A stretch of DNA of 64,000 nucleotides from Tritrichomonas musculus (lineage: Eukaryota > Parabasalia > Tritrichomonadida > Tritrichomonadidae): contig JAPFFF010000008.1 of NCBI GenBank assembly GCA_039105265.1, forward strand, positions 1,922,001 to 1,986,000, written 5' to 3'. The notes under the pieces are model-generated. The model was given only the letters and a program-made list of their open reading frames with translations, ran no database searches and had not been told where the DNA came from. Below are positions 34,970 through 47,615 of the stretch, piece after piece. The stretch's first letter is position 1. Every line of letters begins with the position of its first letter. The position numbers and the translations under genes were made by a program.

Positions 34970-35278
34970 GTAGTTATAAGATGGGGTCAGCTCCCGGAAG
35001 ATACTTTGGCCTTGATTTTTGGGTCCGATTTTCAATACGAAGGTTGACCTGTCTTCTAGCATTCATTTTCGAGGTCATGTTTCAATACTTGGAGCTCAAA
35101 CTTGAAAACAGTATATTTTAAGAAAAAGTACCCAAAAATAGGTGTTTTGATGGGTTTGGAGGCAAAAATAATGTCCGAATTTTGGGCTATTTTGATGCAA
35201 AAAGAGAATGTAAAAGATGATGTTTTCATGAAAAATGGTGTACAGGAAGATATCAATCTTTTTTGTAAGGGATAATTT
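34970..35278 (+). repeat. Left terminal inverted repeat of the Polinton-like fossil
   Basis: Begins GTAGTTATAAGATGGGGTCA and matches the reverse complement of 39279-39587 with about one indel. Confidence 0.9.
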
Positions 35279-35301
35279 TTTAATGCAGAGGCAAAGAAAA
35301 G

Positions 35302-38300
35302 ATGAGCCAACCAACGATCGACAACCGCCAAGAAATATATGAGCGACCAGTTGATGATGTATTGAATTTAGCATTAATGCTTGGCATTTCTGAAGAAACA
35401 CTTGAAGCAATTATTGATGAATTTCCATATAATTCTGAATTTGAAGATAATGTAATTGATAGAATCCTTGACTTTATTATACCCAAACTTGATGAAATGG
35501 GTTATGATGGTGATGCTACTTATGGTAGCGTATATTGGTTTGCAAAGGGATATAATGCTAAGAAAGAAGATGATGAATATTTCAAGAAATTTGATCGTAA
35601 CCAATTCAAAGTCAATGATCCTTTAGATGAATTCAAGAGAATGAATGTTCAAGATAAGTTCGAAAATGATCGTAAACATGAACGTCAAGAGATTGTATCC
35701 AAAGAAAATTATAAGAGAATGCTTGATGATTTACGTAAACAAACAGTTTTACTTAGACCGTTAGCACCAAAAGAAATGCTTGAACTTAAACCATATTCAC
35801 AGAAAATGTTTGAGAACCAAAACCAAGAATTGCTAGAATATTTTGAGAAGTATGGTCATGAATTCAAGAGCATTGATGAAGAGAATCTTAAAATTAATGA
35901 ACCATATGATGAACAGAAAGCATTAGCACGTTTGGAAGAAGCTAGACGTAAATATCCAAAAGACTCAGAAGTTGTTGAGAAGAATCAAAATAAAGATCCA
36001 ATTGTAGTGTATTATCTTAACAAGATTCATAAGCTTGAAGACATTTTCGAATATCTTGATAATGTTGTATATAAGCGTGAACGTAAACCATTCAAGTTGA
36101 CATTTGAGATGGGAGGTATCTTTGAGGTTCCTGAGAAGATTTATCTTCAAGAATCAGATCCAAAGTTCAATTATGAAGCACGTGAAATCATTGCTACCAA
36201 AGTCAAACTTGATGATACCATTCCAATTGTAATCCAATTTTCAACAGATTTAGATAGAGTCAAGTACTATATTGAAACAAATCTTCATAATCATTCAACT
36301 ACATCTTCCAATGTCAAACTCATTTATGTTTCAAATGTTGCATTCACTGTTTCAAGATTAGTTAAGATTTCTGGTAAGATTGATGACCTTCCAGTTGAGT
36401 TCTTTAAATCAAAATTTATAATCACAGACAATGAAGATGATGGATTATGTTGGTATAGATTCTTAGCAATATGTTTAGATCAAAAGCTATCAAAGACTGA
36501 GAAGTACTATCTTAAAGATCGTACTAGTGCTGCTCGTAAACTTTTCTGCAAAGATCATGATGCTGAATATACTACTAGACCTACCAAAGCTGCCCAAGCA
36601 TTACTTAAATCATTCAAGGGAATGACATTAGATGAAATGAAAGAGTCAGCCAAGAAGCATCAAATCAACGTTAACATCTATTGCTTTGACAAAGAAAGTA
36701 ATCGTTATGACATTGATCAGCAATGGTATGATGAGAAATTTGAGAATACATTTAATGCTTTACTCTTTAGCCAAGATAATGTAATCCATATTATGTATAT
36801 CACTAATGCAGAATCATTGACTAATATTTGGATATGTCCCAAATGCAAATCATATGCAATCCGTGGAAAGAATCCAAAGAGAATGGAAATCCATAAAGCA
36901 CATTGTGATGGAAAGTTTCATAAGAATTACATTCCTGAAAGAGTTAGCATGCCATATTGTCCACATATTTTGAATCATCCAGCTTACGAATATTGTGTAG
37001 CACATGATCTTAAATGGCAACCTCAGAAATATTATGTAACATATGATTTTGAAACCATGGAGCAATCTGTTGATGAAAAATCTGGTAAATCAACTGTAAT
37101 CAATAGTCGTCTAATTCCATTGTCAGTGAGCTGTTGCATCAAGTCTTCAAAAGGTTTGTTAACGAGACATTTCGATGCTAGATCTAAAGATTTCATTCCT
37201 GAATGGCTTACATTTATGTTCGAGCAAGCTTATGAAATAGTTGATGACAAGGTTCAATTAATGAAAGATATGCTCAAAATCTCTGATGTCGAAGTCATTA
37301 AAAAGCTTGATAAAGGTCTCCTTGATGTACCAGTTTTGGGATTTAATTCTGCAAAATTCGATAGCAATCTCTTTAAAGAATATTTCAATTATACTCATCA
37401 TGATATGCAATGGAAGGTTGATAACAGTTCTTTAATTGGTACTACATCATCTTTGAAGCAATTCATTCTCAAAACATCAACTGATAAAGGTATGATTGGA
37501 TTACGTTTCATTGATGCTCAAGCATTCATCAGTGGAGGTACACTTAAACAATTTGGTGTTGACTTTGGTGGTGCAGAGAATTCTGTTAAAGGTACATTCC
37601 CATATGAAGCTGTAAATAGTGAGAACTTTGATGATGTCCTAAGTATGTCAGAGCCATTCAAACATAAAGATTTCCATAGCTATCTCAATCAAAAGAATGC
37701 ATTATCAAATAAAGAATATGAAGAATATCTTGAAGATTCCAAAAGATTCATTGACAGATGGGAATATCTGTTAGCATATAATGATAATGATGTTGAAATG
37801 ATGATCAAACCTATTGATAATCTCATTGAAATGAATGCTAAATATGGTATTGACATGCTCTCTAATCTTTCTTTATCACGTAATGCATCTGAAATCAAGT
37901 ATGCAATGGCTTATAAGAACTTTGATATTGACTATGATTATGGTGTTTTGAATTCAAAGAATACATTCAAGCCAACCAAAGAATGGTGGACATATAAGGT
38001 CAATTCATATTATAACCAAGATGAGAAATGGAATTTGAAGCAAGAGAAAAGTAAGCAACCGAAGTCTTTAAGAGATCTTTCTAAATGTGTTTCTGAAGCT
38101 GATTTCGATGCATTCATGAAGATATATGAAAACCTAGAATTAGGTAAATGTCATCTTTGTGGTGAACACTTCTCATGGACTAATAAGCCAACATTAGATC
38201 GAATCAATAATGAAATAGGTCATGAATTATCCAATTGCAAACTTGCTTGTGAAGTATGTAATAGCCTTCGTGCAGATGATGATGATAAGGTTACTCGTTT

Positions 38301-38862
38301 AAGAATCCAGCTCAAGAAGTTCTGTAAAGTGAATCATTTGCCAATGACTATTACCAATGAAGCTGAATATTATCGTTTACGTGCTGGTATAACTGGTGGT
38401 CTTTCAAATGTTATGCATCGAGTCAATCTTAGAGGTGAGACTTGCATTACACGTTTATATTTTGATGAAGAAGCTAATAAAGTTGTTGTCAGATATACTG
38501 ATAATGTTGTTTCGCATGTAGTTGGTGTTGATTTCAATTCATTGTATCCTTCAGCATGTTCTGGTAACTGGCATTCATTCAATAAATATCATGGAGGTAT
38601 CATGTACATGCCTAGCTCAATATTAAATTCATATGATTGTTATGATGAGAATGGTAAACAGAAACCAAATGTATATCATACTTGTATGAGTATAATCAAT
38701 TCCAAACATAGGTTTGATAAGAATCCCAAATTTATATTCCATGCAACTGTTAAGTTAGAATGTCCCAAAGAACTTGTTAATACATTCATTAATTTCCCAC
38801 CTGTATTTCGAAATGTGGGTTTGCACAGACACATATTTCACATGGGCAAGAGGTTCCGTTAA
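35302..38862 (+). pseudogene. Family B DNA polymerase part of the Polinton-like fossil
   Basis: A 1186-codon frame. In order: an N-terminal region; an OTU-like segment with DGLCWYRFLAI (about residue 378-390); a zinc-finger-like CPKCKS...HKAHC; a 3'-5' exonuclease segment YVTYDFETM; an HNH-endonuclease-like segment CHLCGEHFSW, LDRINNEIGHELSN, CEVCNSLRAD (about residues 950-996); and the polymerase palm segment VGVDFNSLYPSACSG. These are the parts expected of the protein-primed polymerase of Polinton and related elements, with the HNH-like insert as an unusual extra. The gene belongs to a broken element and is treated as a fossil. Confidence 0.85.
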
Positions 38863-38941
38863 ATACTTTGCAAATGGTGTTCCAGATGGATACTACTAAA
38901 TGAAAGAATATGTAGATTGCTTTATTTTTGCATGAAATCAA

Positions 38942-39280
38942 ATGAAAGATATTAAGACATATTACATTACAAGCACTTATGAGAATCAATTTCCCATCGA
39001 TTTTGTCTACTCAAAGAATCCTAAATACATCGTTTTCCAATACTGTAGAGCAACTTGCAATGGATATCTAGATGGAGAACCCGAATTCCACAGCGATTTC
39101 ATTCAACGAGACAAATATGAAGATAGTCTTGTATGGTATGCTAACGTAATGCCACCAGATGATAACAGAAAATATGAGTACGTTGGCACAAAAAGGGATT
39201 TCAAAATATGGTTTACAGATCCCCTTGGAAACGATATTAAACCAGACAATTTCAAGGTTTTTCTAAAACTAATTTATTAA
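38942..39280 (+). pseudogene. Small downstream gene part of the Polinton-like fossil
   Basis: A 112-codon frame (begins MKDIKTYYITSTYENQFPID, ends DNFKVFLKLIY) running to the right terminal repeat. The beta-rich end (IWFTDPLGNDI) resembles tails of proteins found next to the ends of such elements, possibly a capsid-related gene, but I cannot assign it firmly. Confidence 0.5.
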
Positions 39281-39587
39281 ATTATCCCTTACAAAAAGAT
39301 TGATATCTTCCTGTACACCATTTTTCATGAAAACATCATCTTTTACATTCTCTTTTTGCATCAAAATAGCCCAAAATTCGGACATTATTTTTGCCTCCAA
39401 ACCCATCAAAACACCTATTTTTGGGTACTTTTTCTTAAAATATACTGTTTTCAAGTTTGAGCTCCAAGTATTGAAACATGACCTCGAAAATGAATGCTAG
39501 AAGACAGGTCAACCTTCGTATTGAAAATCGGACCCAAAAATCAAGGCCAAAGTATCTTCCGGGAGCTGACCCCATCTTATAACTACT
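39279..39587 (-). repeat. Right terminal inverted repeat of the Polinton-like fossil
   Basis: Reverse complement of 34970-35278; ends CTTATAACTACT, followed by GGACAA. Confidence 0.9.
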
Positions 39588-39593
39588 GGACAA

Positions 39594-42081
39594 TACCTTT
39601 TATATATTACTTGATTATTTTATATATAATCATATTTATATATATTTAAAAATATTAAAATTTTATCTAATAATTTCCAGTATAAACAGAAATTTAATTT
39701 TGTCGAATTTTGATTAGTTTACAAATTTACAAAATTGAAAAAGTTTTAAAATGATTGTTTTATAAATTTGAATAAAAAATCTTTTTGATTGACATTAGGC
39801 TGGTTAATAAAATTTGTGTAAGCTCTGAGAATTTTCACAAATTTTGAATTATCTTAACAAATTTGAGAGTTAAACTTTTTTAGAGGAATCTTCTGAAATA
39901 TTGAAACTTTTTTAGAGGAATCTTTTTATTTTTTGAAAGGAGATCTAATATATTCAAAATTCTAATAATAAATAATTATAAGCATTTAATAATTTATTAA
40001 ATTGTTATTATATTATAAAATGAAAATAAATATATATTTAATTATTGAATTTATCAATAATTTAGCAAGATATAAATATTTGATATTTTTTCCTTCAATT
40101 CAATTTTGAGAAACAAAATTTGTATTAACTCATAGAAATGCCCATCCCAATTAACATTTTATAAATAAATATATACAAATAAATGTTTATATATATATAT
40201 TTATTGTTATTAATAGTTTTTTTGATTATTTTCTGAGAATCTAAGAAAATTATCATTATAATTATTGCATTTTATAATTTTATTGTTATTATATATATTA
40301 ATATACATTTTAAAATTATAAAATATCTTATATTGTGAAATGTAATTTATAAAAATAAGATAAATATATTTTATTATTTGAATGCATTCTGAATATATAA
40401 AATTAATATTGTGTAGATATCTTATGCAATTAATTAATATTATATTCAACAATATAATATACATGATTTAATAATATGGAATATTATGTAAAACACAATG
40501 AATATCTAAAATGCCTATTTAGATTAAATGTATCGAGAATTTTTCTGCAAATTAAAAAAAACTTTCGTAACTGAATTTTATTGATTTTCCATTATTTCAT
40601 ATCCTAACAAATATCATATATATCATTGGATATCTCTTATTATATATTATATTTCAATATCTAAAATGAATTATATATTTAATTTGATATAAATAAAATG
40701 TAATTTAAAAATATTATTATTTAATTTTTTTATAAAATTGAAAGAAAAACTATAATAAAATTTTCACTTCTCAATTATAATTTTTGTTTGATTTTCCATA
40801 TTTTTCTCAAAAAATTGGATTATAAATAAATATATTATTATTTTAAATCTTTAGGTAATTTTGATCGTGATTTCAATGCATTCAAAATTGAATTCTCTTA
40901 GATTGACGACTTCACCTTTTTTTAAAAAATTGAATTCGCTTAGATTGACGACTTCACCTCTTCAGGAAAAAAAATTAACCTTTTTTTCTCCTTAAACCGT
41001 CAAAAAAAATAATATTTTAGCTTTATCTCTATAAATCCTAGATAGATCTACCAATTAACGAGATATATCATGTAAAATAAAATATATAAAACAATAAAAT
41101 CATTACAGGAAAAAGTATCGAAGGGATTAGAAATTATTTGGAAATTATAGAAATATCGATTTTTGATTTTTCGTATCTCCACATATTCTTAATTAATTAA
41201 ATATATTTTTATTTTATAAACAAACAAATATAATAATATAGAAAAATATAAGTTCAAAAATAAAAAAATAATATTTTAATCACCACTTTTCTAGTGTTTT
41301 TAAATTTTTCAAAAAGTAAAGATTAAAAATTCTAATTTCCTCTGTAATGAACCAAACAGGTTGTGAATAGTATCATACAATTATACATATGATAAGGATT
41401 TAAAATATGCTATTATAATTTTAGTAAGTCTTAAAATCACCAACTTTTTGCTTTCAACAAATTGAAAGAAAAGAGTTTGTATACCTTTATTTAAATAATC
41501 AAATTAATTAAATTAATTTTTTATTGTAAAAAGCACTAAAAATAAAGATTAATTCATTTTAATACTATTTTAAATAAAATATATTAAATAAATAATTCAC
41601 ATTTTCTTATGCAATGAGTAAGGATATTTGTAACCTCATTTATCAAAATAAAAAAAAATTTCTATATGTTTGACCGTTATTAATGACCGTTAAAGAAGGG
41701 ATAAATGGAGCAGCGACAAATGTCCCTACTTCACCTCACAAAATTAATAGCAGTTAAAAATGACCGTTAAAGTAGGGACATTTGTAATTTCCCTTTTCAA
41801 AATGGAATTTGATTTTTTTCAAATTGAAATTTGACCTTTGGAAAGGCGAAATTTCAAATGAGCAAAAAACAAATTTTAATACACATTATCCAAAAACTGA
41901 TTGAAAGGAATATTGATTGAATCTATTTGATCATTTAATTTGATTTCAACCATGTTTTTTTTTATATGGCATTTTATAAAATTTTTTATATGGCAAATTG
42001 CCATTTCATATATGAAAAAAAAAAAAATATTCTACTTTTTGATAATGTGGTTAAATACATTCATCTTTTTTAATTAAAATA
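39594..42081. other. Gene-poor AT-rich region with short repeats
   Basis: No gene seen. A direct repeat with core CTTAGATTGACGACTTCACC occurs twice (about 40898 and 40937). A 16-bp perfect inverted pair, ACAAATGTCCCTACTT (41716-41731) and its complement (41770-41785), plus two AATGACCGTTAAAG copies (41682, 41759), suggest a decayed inverted-repeat element. Confidence 0.6.
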
Positions 42082-45054
42082 ATGGAAGCTATAAATATAT
42101 TGCCTGATAGATTGTTGAATGATCTTGAAGATTTTGAAATTGATGACACAGTAATTAATCGTGGAGGATATGGTATTATTTATTCAGGCTCAATAAAATC
42201 AACAAAGCAAAAGATTGCTGCTAAAAAATCAATAAAGAACGACCTGTTATCAGTTAAAAGCATAATACAGGAATATAACATGCTAGTTCAATGCAATCAT
42301 CCATTAATTCAAATGCCAATTGGACTTTATATTTCAGAAAATTCTGATGAATGCGTTTTGATTACACCATTTTATGAAAGAGGATCTCTTTCAAACTTCA
42401 TTCAATCACAAAACGGCCATAAACTAGATGAAACTCAAATATTTATTATTGCTATCGGAATTGCAGCTGCAATGAAATACTTACACAAAATTGACATTTC
42501 TCATAGAGATATAAAGCCTAATAATATTCTAATTAATGATTTTAACTACCCAATATTGATAGATTTTGGTCTTTCAAGAAATAATATCGAACAAATGACA
42601 ACCGAGGCAGGCACTTTAATATACACAGCACCCGAAGTTTTTTCAAATTCATATGATAAATCAATTGATGTATATTCATATGGTTTGATTATTAATGAAA
42701 TGTACACAGGATGTCCTCCTTTCTTGGACACTTCTCTAAACAAAATGATCAAAATAAAAACCGAAGGAACTTTTGAATTGGATCAATCAATGCCAAAATA
42801 TCTACATAAAATAGTGAGACAATGTTTGTCACCAAATCCACAAGAGAGACCAACTTTTCGAGAAATTCTCATTCAATTACGATCTAAGCTGTACTCAATT
42901 CAAAGTAGTGCAATCGCGAGCTCTTTATTAAAATATATCAAATTGGGAAAAAAGCAAAAAAGATTTTTCCGTATTCCCAAACAAATTCTCAAAATTCCAT
43001 CAAAAACTTTTAAATATGATTTTACAACAGAAGATCCAATTGATTGGAACAATTTGGAAAAAATATTTATATCTAATGATGATACGAGAAACATTTTAAT
43101 TATGACAATAGGCAATCACGAGATTGGAAAATCTACTTTTTTAAGAACAATCACAGGAAATCAGGCTTTTCATTCAGGAAAAGGAATGGAATCAACTACA
43201 GTGGGACTTTTGTTAGACGGTCCTTATTCTTTTGATGACATCAAAAAACAAATATTTGACATGGATTACCAAAGGAAATTTGATGAGATTAATATCGATA
43301 ATGATATTCAAATATATTTTATTGATTCTCAAGGAATTGGAGAAGAAGAATATAAGAAAAACAGCTTAGTACTTGATCGAATTAATTCCATCTTTTGCTC
43401 AATTTCTACTGTTTGCATTACTATTGAAAGATCAAATGTATCCGATCAATCTCTACAAAATGTTTTTAAAATAATAAGAAGAGTACAATTTTATGGCCCA
43501 ACAAATGAATATTTACTAGTAAGAGAATACCAGGATTTTGATTCGCTAACAAATTTATCATATGCATCTTTAAATCAATATCAACAAACTTTTAAAGAAA
43601 AATTTCGAAAAACAAAAAGAGAAGTAAGCGAATATTATGTTTTTGACTTTTTAACGCCAATTCCAATAGGAAATCTAACATCTAATTATGATAGTTATTT
43701 CAGAAGTCTATGGTATTCATTTCATAAAATCTTTTCTGATATAAATAAAGATACTCTGCACACAAAAGACGAAATAACAGATTTGTTAAAAATTAATATT
43801 TCTCAAATATTTGGTAATCGTTTTAGTGATTGTTATCAAGGAATTATACAAAGTCCATGCGAGTGTGTTTCGTCAATAATGCCGAATTCTGATAAAAATA
43901 CATCAGATATTATTAAATTATGTTATTCTGCTTTTTATTTTTTAGCCAATGAAATAATTTCAATCCTAGAATGTTCCCAACTCTTTAAATCAAATCTATC
44001 AGAATTAAAGGAATGTATCAATTATTCTGTTTTTTCAGTAGCGAGAATAATTCTTCCATATTTCATAGGAGAATATAATTGTTCAATTCATGATTTTAAC
44101 CAATATGAATATGAACTTGGAAATGATATGAATTCCTTCTTAAAAAAAAATTCTGCTTTTTGGTATAGGCATATGAAAGAAGAAAATAATGCAACAAAAG
44201 CATGTATACCAGTTTATGTGGTTGGAACAGTCTTATCTTGTTTATCCTATGTTCCAATTGTTGGTATTCCATTTGGGTTTGTGGGTGTTGGAATAAATGG
44301 TTCTTTTTTATTATATAAAAAGATCCAAAAGAGAATTCGAAACAATATTCTTAAATCATTTCGAATTTCAATTTTCCCATTTCTTTGGGATCGTGATCCT
44401 ATTAAATTTAAGTCGAATTCTTTAGATATGTCAATTATTACGCAAATAGGGTATAAAAATGATCAATTAATAGTCTTCTTTGAACAAGATGAACAAAATG
44501 ATTCAACATTGATTTTTAATTCTTTAACTGGGTTTAATGTAAAATTCCAAGGAAAAGAGAAAATATCTGAATTATTTAGAAATGTTCCAATTAAAAAATT
44601 TATGCAAAGGTACAAAAGAAATGGAAAAGTACATACTTCAAATCTTCAAAATGTAACTGTTAATATTCTTTATCTGAAAGGATATGGGCAAGATTATATA
44701 ACAACATTATGTCATACACAAAAAGTTAATCCAATCTTTGTTTCTTCAATGAAAAGCAAACAAATCTTAAAAATATCTCCAGATGAAGACTATATATTTA
44801 ACTTATTCTATATTGATAAAGAACTATATAAATATGATATAGTTAATAAAAGACTTTATCTTGATCAAATAAATAACTCAAATGAATATATATCAAAGAT
44901 TCAAAAGATTAAAAATAAAAACCTATATGTTCTACCAATTAGTTCAAAAGATTATGATTTTAATAATAATGGACCTTTTGCTCATGCTATGATTAAATAT
45001 GGGTGTAGATTTATCCTTCAGGATATATCTTTGTTTCCTCTAAACAAAACATAA
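42082..45054 (+). CDS. TKL-like protein kinase fused to a GBP/dynamin-like GTPase with a membrane hairpin
   Basis: Encodes 990 aa. Residues 18-275 are a complete kinase: glycine loop NRGGYG (26-31), lysine in IAAKKS (48/49), HRDIKPNN (141-148), DFG (161-163), APE (183-185), and RPTF near the end. Residues about 335-560 form a GTPase-like domain: P-loop GNHEIGKST (344-352), a switch region ESTTVGLLLDGP and the G3 motif DSQG (415-418), in the arrangement of guanylate-binding and atlastin-like proteins. The G4 base-specificity motif is not obvious. A long hydrophobic stretch (about 707-748, VYVVGTVLSCLSYVPIVGIPFGFVGVGI) fits a membrane hairpin. The start is the first ATG and the stop overlaps TAAA. 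It may phosphorylate targets at membranes it also shapes or tethers; that is inference. Confidence 0.85.
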   Translation: MEAINILPDRLLNDLEDFEIDDTVINRGGYGIIYSGSIKSTKQKIAAKKSIKNDLLSVKSIIQEYNMLVQCNHPLIQMPIGLYISENSDECVLITPFYERGSLSNFIQSQNGHKLDETQIFIIAIGIAAAMKYLHKIDISHRDIKPNNILINDFNYPILIDFGLSRNNIEQMTTEAGTLIYTAPEVFSNSYDKSIDVYSYGLIINEMYTGCPPFLDTSLNKMIKIKTEGTFELDQSMPKYLHKIVRQCLSPNPQERPTFREILIQLRSKLYSIQSSAIASSLLKYIKLGKKQKRFFRIPKQILKIPSKTFKYDFTTEDPIDWNNLEKIFISNDDTRNILIMTIGNHEIGKSTFLRTITGNQAFHSGKGMESTTVGLLLDGPYSFDDIKKQIFDMDYQRKFDEINIDNDIQIYFIDSQGIGEEEYKKNSLVLDRINSIFCSISTVCITIERSNVSDQSLQNVFKIIRRVQFYGPTNEYLLVREYQDFDSLTNLSYASLNQYQQTFKEKFRKTKREVSEYYVFDFLTPIPIGNLTSNYDSYFRSLWYSFHKIFSDINKDTLHTKDEITDLLKINISQIFGNRFSDCYQGIIQSPCECVSSIMPNSDKNTSDIIKLCYSAFYFLANEIISILECSQLFKSNLSELKECINYSVFSVARIILPYFIGEYNCSIHDFNQYEYELGNDMNSFLKKNSAFWYRHMKEENNATKACIPVYVVGTVLSCLSYVPIVGIPFGFVGVGINGSFLLYKKIQKRIRNNILKSFRISIFPFLWDRDPIKFKSNSLDMSIITQIGYKNDQLIVFFEQDEQNDSTLIFNSLTGFNVKFQGKEKISELFRNVPIKKFMQRYKRNGKVHTSNLQNVTVNILYLKGYGQDYITTLCHTQKVNPIFVSSMKSKQILKISPDEDYIFNLFYIDKELYKYDIVNKRLYLDQINNSNEYISKIQKIKNKNLYVLPISSKDYDFNNNGPFAHAMIKYGCRFILQDISLFPLNKT

Positions 45055-47599
45055 ATATAATAAACATTTTTTAATATTTTATAAATTATTTGACATTTTT
45101 TTAATATTAGAATTAATATTTGTATTGGCTGTTATTATTAAATATGAATTCTATCAAATTCTAAATATATAAATTCAAATCTATTGAAGGATAATTCATT
45201 TTAGAACTTTTGAATCTGCTAATGTATTTTGAATAAAGATGTCTTATTTTGAAAACAAATAATAATATTTAATTTGATTGAAAACATATCATAAAAATGC
45301 CATATAATTTTATGTAACACTTTTTCCATTGTTTAATTTCTGAAATTTCTTTTGCATCGCTTTGAAACCTGAATAAAATGCGCCTAATTATCATGAATAC
45401 GTTGGCCATTCAATTCATAAAAAATAGATTGATGTTTAACTTCCAATTAAAATATTCAGAATACGTTGGCCATATTACATTTACAAATAATAGGGGAAAT
45501 AAACTGAAATTCAGTATGTATGCTTTTTGGAAAAGTTTTGTTGAAAATGCTTTGCTCAGAAAATTGAATAGTTCCCCGAAATTAAATTCATTTTTTAAAA
45601 GAAAAATCTCAAAAGATTTTTAAAATGACCAATAAAAGAAGTATATAATTTTGTTTCATACAAATAACAATTATTAATCATAAATTGAAAATGAAAATTT
45701 GTTTTTACAAGAAATCAAATATTATGGTTCTCCTTCCCAAAAAAAATGTAAATCATTCAATATTGACTTAACTCATAGAATAAATATTTCAATAGAGTAT
45801 TTTTCGGAAAAAGTTTTGGTGAAAAATAAAAAAATTGGCCTCAACGATTAAATCTTATTTTATTCAAAATTTTATTGAATCTTTAATTCTATGATTTCTA
45901 TCTGTAAAAAAACAAAATCGATAAGATTTCATAAATATATTTTTATTCAATCATTTGAAATATATATCTATAGTTAATGGACAAAAGTCAATTTCTGGAC
46001 AAAAATCTGTTTCACTACTGTTTCTTCATTATAGAATAATAATTTTTCCATGAAAATTTATAATAATAAAATGCATTAAATGCAATCATTTTTTATACCA
46101 TTAAAAAGTATTTTAAAGGAAAAATAAAATCATATAAATAATTGATAAAAACTATCATATGTTTTCCTTTTTTAGTATTTGTATTTATATATATTTATAT
46201 TTAATTGATGGGAATTTTTCTTCATATTACTATGTTTTTATTAAGATAATTTAAAATATTTCTTTTGGCATCAGTCTCAAAAAGTTCAAAAGTAACCTTT
46301 TTGAAACAATTACTAAAAATCTTTTAATGGAACTACCTATAAGTGAAAATAATTCATAAGGAAGAGGAACTGCATCATGGTACAGGAATTAAGATAAATA
46401 CAATTTCGCAATCAATTATATTCAATGCAATTTAAGTGATATGACAAATGCTTATTCACCTGCAAGTCTAAGTGATGCAATTCAATATTACTATAGTACA
46501 TCAATATGCAAAAATTGAATGTTTATTTCTATGATTATGAATTCAAGAGAAGCAACTGCTGAAGTGGTATGAGTTGTGCTTTAGACAGATGTTTCATCAA
46601 TGATTAATTTTTCAAAGTTTTCATAAAATCATCATCAAAATCTGATTCAATATCATAATTCATATGATATCTAGAAAAATTAGAGAAATTTTACAATACT
46701 ATTCCTCGATTTATCATTAATATTATATGGATCTTTTATTATTGATTGATTTTATTAATATAATCATGTTTGAGATCAATTATCTAAATAAGAAGCTTAA
46801 AGAAACTGAATTTTTTTATATACAGGTTATGCTTCATTCCATTCAACAATAGTAATAATTTTATAAATCTTAATTACTAGGTTTGCTTTTTTTTTTAATT
46901 TCAATATCTCAACCAAATTTATATCATTATACAAACAAATAATTTGAAAATTATAGGTGGCAATCTAACTTGTTAATTTCAGATGAAAATTAACTTTAGG
47001 TAATGCTAAATATTATTGAAATGTAATAATAATAAAAAAATCATATCTAGAAATATTTTATTATTTTTTTTTATTTTAAAACATTAATCTTTGCATTTGA
47101 AAAGTTGTTTGGAAGAATTAATAAGTTAATTTAATCATTTGCTATATTTAATTAAAATATTTAAATAAAATTATTTGGATCTTTTTATCAACATAGTATT
47201 ATTTAGTATTCATTATTAGGATAATGATGAGGATTTTTATTCGAGAAATTTCGGATAGCTCAAAATCAATTTTTTTTTCAATTATGAGATAATTTGTAAC
47301 TTTTTCAATAAATTCAATAGGGACATCATTTTGTAAATTTTCAATTCAATTTTTTTTATATTGGGCGATAATTTTTTCTTTTTATTTATTATTTGCAAAG
47401 GAGTTTTAATCACATGTATATGATATATTTGCTTATTTATTTCTGTATTGATGTGATCAAATTTTAAAAATTTTATAATTCTTTGATTTTGTCCCATTTC
47501 ATTTTATTCAATTTATTCTCAATAATTTGAATTGAATTCAATCAATTGTTATATAATCTAAAGAAAATATTTTTATCACATTTAGTTTTTAATTTCATT
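45055..47599. other. Gene-poor AT-rich region
   Basis: No intact gene seen in 2.5 kb apart from the acyltransferase relic at 45350-45411. The frame at 45378-45623 is not supported as a gene. Confidence 0.5.
45350..45411 (+). pseudogene. Relic of the DHYC acyltransferase 3' end
   Basis: TTGCATCGCTTTGAAACCTG and the following AATTATCATGAATACGTTGG closely match 27624-27680 near the end of the acyltransferase gene (TTGCATCTCTTTGAAACCTG, AATTACCCGGAATACGTCGG). Only about 60 bp are recognisable. Confidence 0.65.
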
Positions 47600-47604
47600 T
47601 CATT
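47600..47604 (+). promoter_or_regulatory. Candidate initiator of the actin gene
   Basis: TCATT, 12 nt before the ATG, matches the trichomonad initiator consensus TCAYW. Another TCATT lies 5 nt upstream (47595-47599). Function is inferred from position and consensus. Confidence 0.45.
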
Positions 47605-47615
47605 TTATATTTATA

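Larger units (their letters stand above)
34970..39587. mobile_element. Polinton/Maverick-like element, fossil
   Basis: About 4.6 kb with terminal inverted repeats of about 309 bp (34970-35278 and 39279-39587) that are almost identical, and a 6-bp target duplication GGACAA (34964-34969 and 39588-39593). Its parts are a protein-primed family B DNA polymerase gene and a small downstream gene. Full family members are usually 15-20 kb and carry integrase, ATPase, protease and capsid genes, so this copy is much shorter and is broken (about two or three breaks). The near-identical ends point to a young insertion. Family assignment rests on the polymerase and the ends. Confidence 0.8.

Noticed and set aside
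45378-45623. 81-residue gene
   Set aside because: It overlaps the acyltransferase relic at 45350-45411 and has no conserved pattern of its own.
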